Source: an uncultured Clostridia bacterium (GTDB taxonomy: Bacteria; Bacillota; Clostridia; Saccharofermentanales; Saccharofermentanaceae). Taken from it: a stretch of 14,697 nt of DNA. Below the pieces are notes generated by a model. The model saw only the letters and a list, made by a program, of their open reading frames with translations, did no database searches and had not been told where the DNA came from. Made by a program: the position numbers and the translations under genes. The stretch lies in the NCBI GenBank assembly GCA_937876985.1, contig CALEFT010000015.1:1-14697 (forward strand). Reading direction: 5' to 3'. Positions within the stretch are counted from its first letter, which is position 1, and the number at the start of each line of letters is the position of its first letter. This document shows positions 14,185-14,697 of this stretch, in pieces.

Positions 14185-14553
14185 ATGAAAAACTACATAT
14201 CAGAATTTTTGTCTATGACAAAAGAATACATTAATTCACAAATGGAGAAGGCGTCCGTAGAAGATTTACAGTTCTACCTCAAGGAATTCGATGTAAAACT
14301 ACTTCAATTTCAACATGAACGCCTTATTCATTTGATTGTTACTGTGCTTTTCGCGCTTCTAGAGATGATATCGCTAGCTACTATGCTTATCACATATTCA
14401 CTCGTTTCAATTATTTTATGCGTGCTATTTCTCGTGCTACTTATCCCATATGTTGCACATTACTATTTCCTGGAAAACAGTTGCCAAGAACTCTACAAGA
14501 TTCGTGACCAAATCCTCGAGAAGTTATCTAGTGATATTAAGGCCTCTAAGTAG
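14185..14553 (+). CDS. Small two-TM membrane protein with flanking helical arms
   Basis: I do not recognise this 122-residue protein. Residues 1-46 and 98-122 are charged and probably helical (DLQFYLKEFDVKLLQFQ; CQELYKIRDQILEKL), with a coiled-coil look. The middle holds two hydrophobic segments (about 47-69 and 73-93) separated by a very short turn, so it forms a hairpin in the membrane with both arms on the cytoplasmic side. The start is well supported by AGGAGGTAG (14171-14179), one of the best ribosome binding sites here. It stands 82 bases after the radical SAM gene. No clear promoter or terminator of its own is visible. Function unknown. Confidence 0.8.
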   Translation: MKNYISEFLSMTKEYINSQMEKASVEDLQFYLKEFDVKLLQFQHERLIHLIVTVLFALLEMISLATMLITYSLVSIILCVLFLVLLIPYVAHYYFLENSCQELYKIRDQILEKLSSDIKASK

Positions 14554-14650
14554 TCGATAAAATAAGCAACTAGTATATTTTTGAAATCGTGTTTTTTATA
14601 TGAGTCAGGGTATCCTGCAAGGGCAGATGCAAGCTTATAAAGTTGACGAA

Positions 14651-14687
14651 CTACGATAAAAATCTCAAAATCAAGTTTTTATCGTAG
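14651..14687. repeat. Palindromic repeat, copy 3
   Basis: CTACGATAAAAA (14651-14662) and TTTTTATCGTAG (14676-14687) form a perfect 12-bp inverted repeat with a 13-base spacer. The element matches copy 2 over most of its length, including the spacer part AAAATCA. It lies about 100 bases past the last gene, again between genes. Confidence 0.85.
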
Positions 14688-14697
14688 TCATAAAGCT

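Noticed and set aside
14554..14650. A terminator after the last small membrane-protein gene
   Set aside because: T-rich runs occur (near 14570 and 14592) but no stem of useful length precedes them.

Overview
The window looks like chromosome from a low-to-moderate GC anaerobic Firmicute of the Clostridia type. The support is a LigA-type NAD+ ligase, an HU protein, a Spo0A-C-like DNA-binding protein, a YdbC/PC4-type single-strand binder, a DUF1858 redox-disulfide protein, clostridial-style flavoprotein pairs and Gram-positive ribosome binding sites and promoters. I cannot name a genus. No rRNA, tRNA, CRISPR array, transposase or prophage gene is visible. Most genes are housekeeping or conserved accessory types.

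Layout. Two copies of a short palindromic repeat (20-128) precede a minus-strand membrane-anchored metallophosphoesterase (169-1104). A divergent promoter then drives a plus-strand run: PC4/YdbC-like protein, a multi-pass membrane protein and NAD+-dependent DNA ligase (1199-4191), with the last two overlapping by one base. A second promoter of the same design starts 5-formyltetrahydrofolate cyclo-ligase plus a small membrane protein (4256-5296). A Spo0A-C-like regulator without a receiver domain (5427-6011) converges on HU (6116-6391, minus), with a terminator between them. Next come a DUF1858 protein and its terminator, a translationally coupled pair of flavodoxin-fold proteins, and a TauE/SafE-type permease (6595-8867).

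The right part holds a two-component system on the minus strand: an OmpR-type response regulator (11127-11834) and, downstream, a large 7TM histidine kinase (8882-11026). They are separated by a clear intrinsic terminator, which is unusual for a regulator/kinase pair. Divergent from the regulator are a Y-family DNA polymerase and a TIGR01212-type radical SAM protein, overlapping by three bases, then a small two-TM protein. A third copy of the palindromic repeat lies at the right edge.

Points most worth a second look: (1) the dispersed palindromic repeat whose arms read TACGATAAAAAT/ATTTTTATCGTA; (2) a 9-mer, CTCGAAAAG, present eight times in both orientations and several reading contexts, far above chance; (3) the AAGAACA repeats and GAAC-AA-GTTC palindrome in front of the polymerase gene; (4) the terminator between response regulator and kinase; (5) the receiver-less Spo0A-C protein; (6) the two flavoproteins that carry complementary halves of the usual motif set. 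I see no convincing, wholly new multi-gene system.
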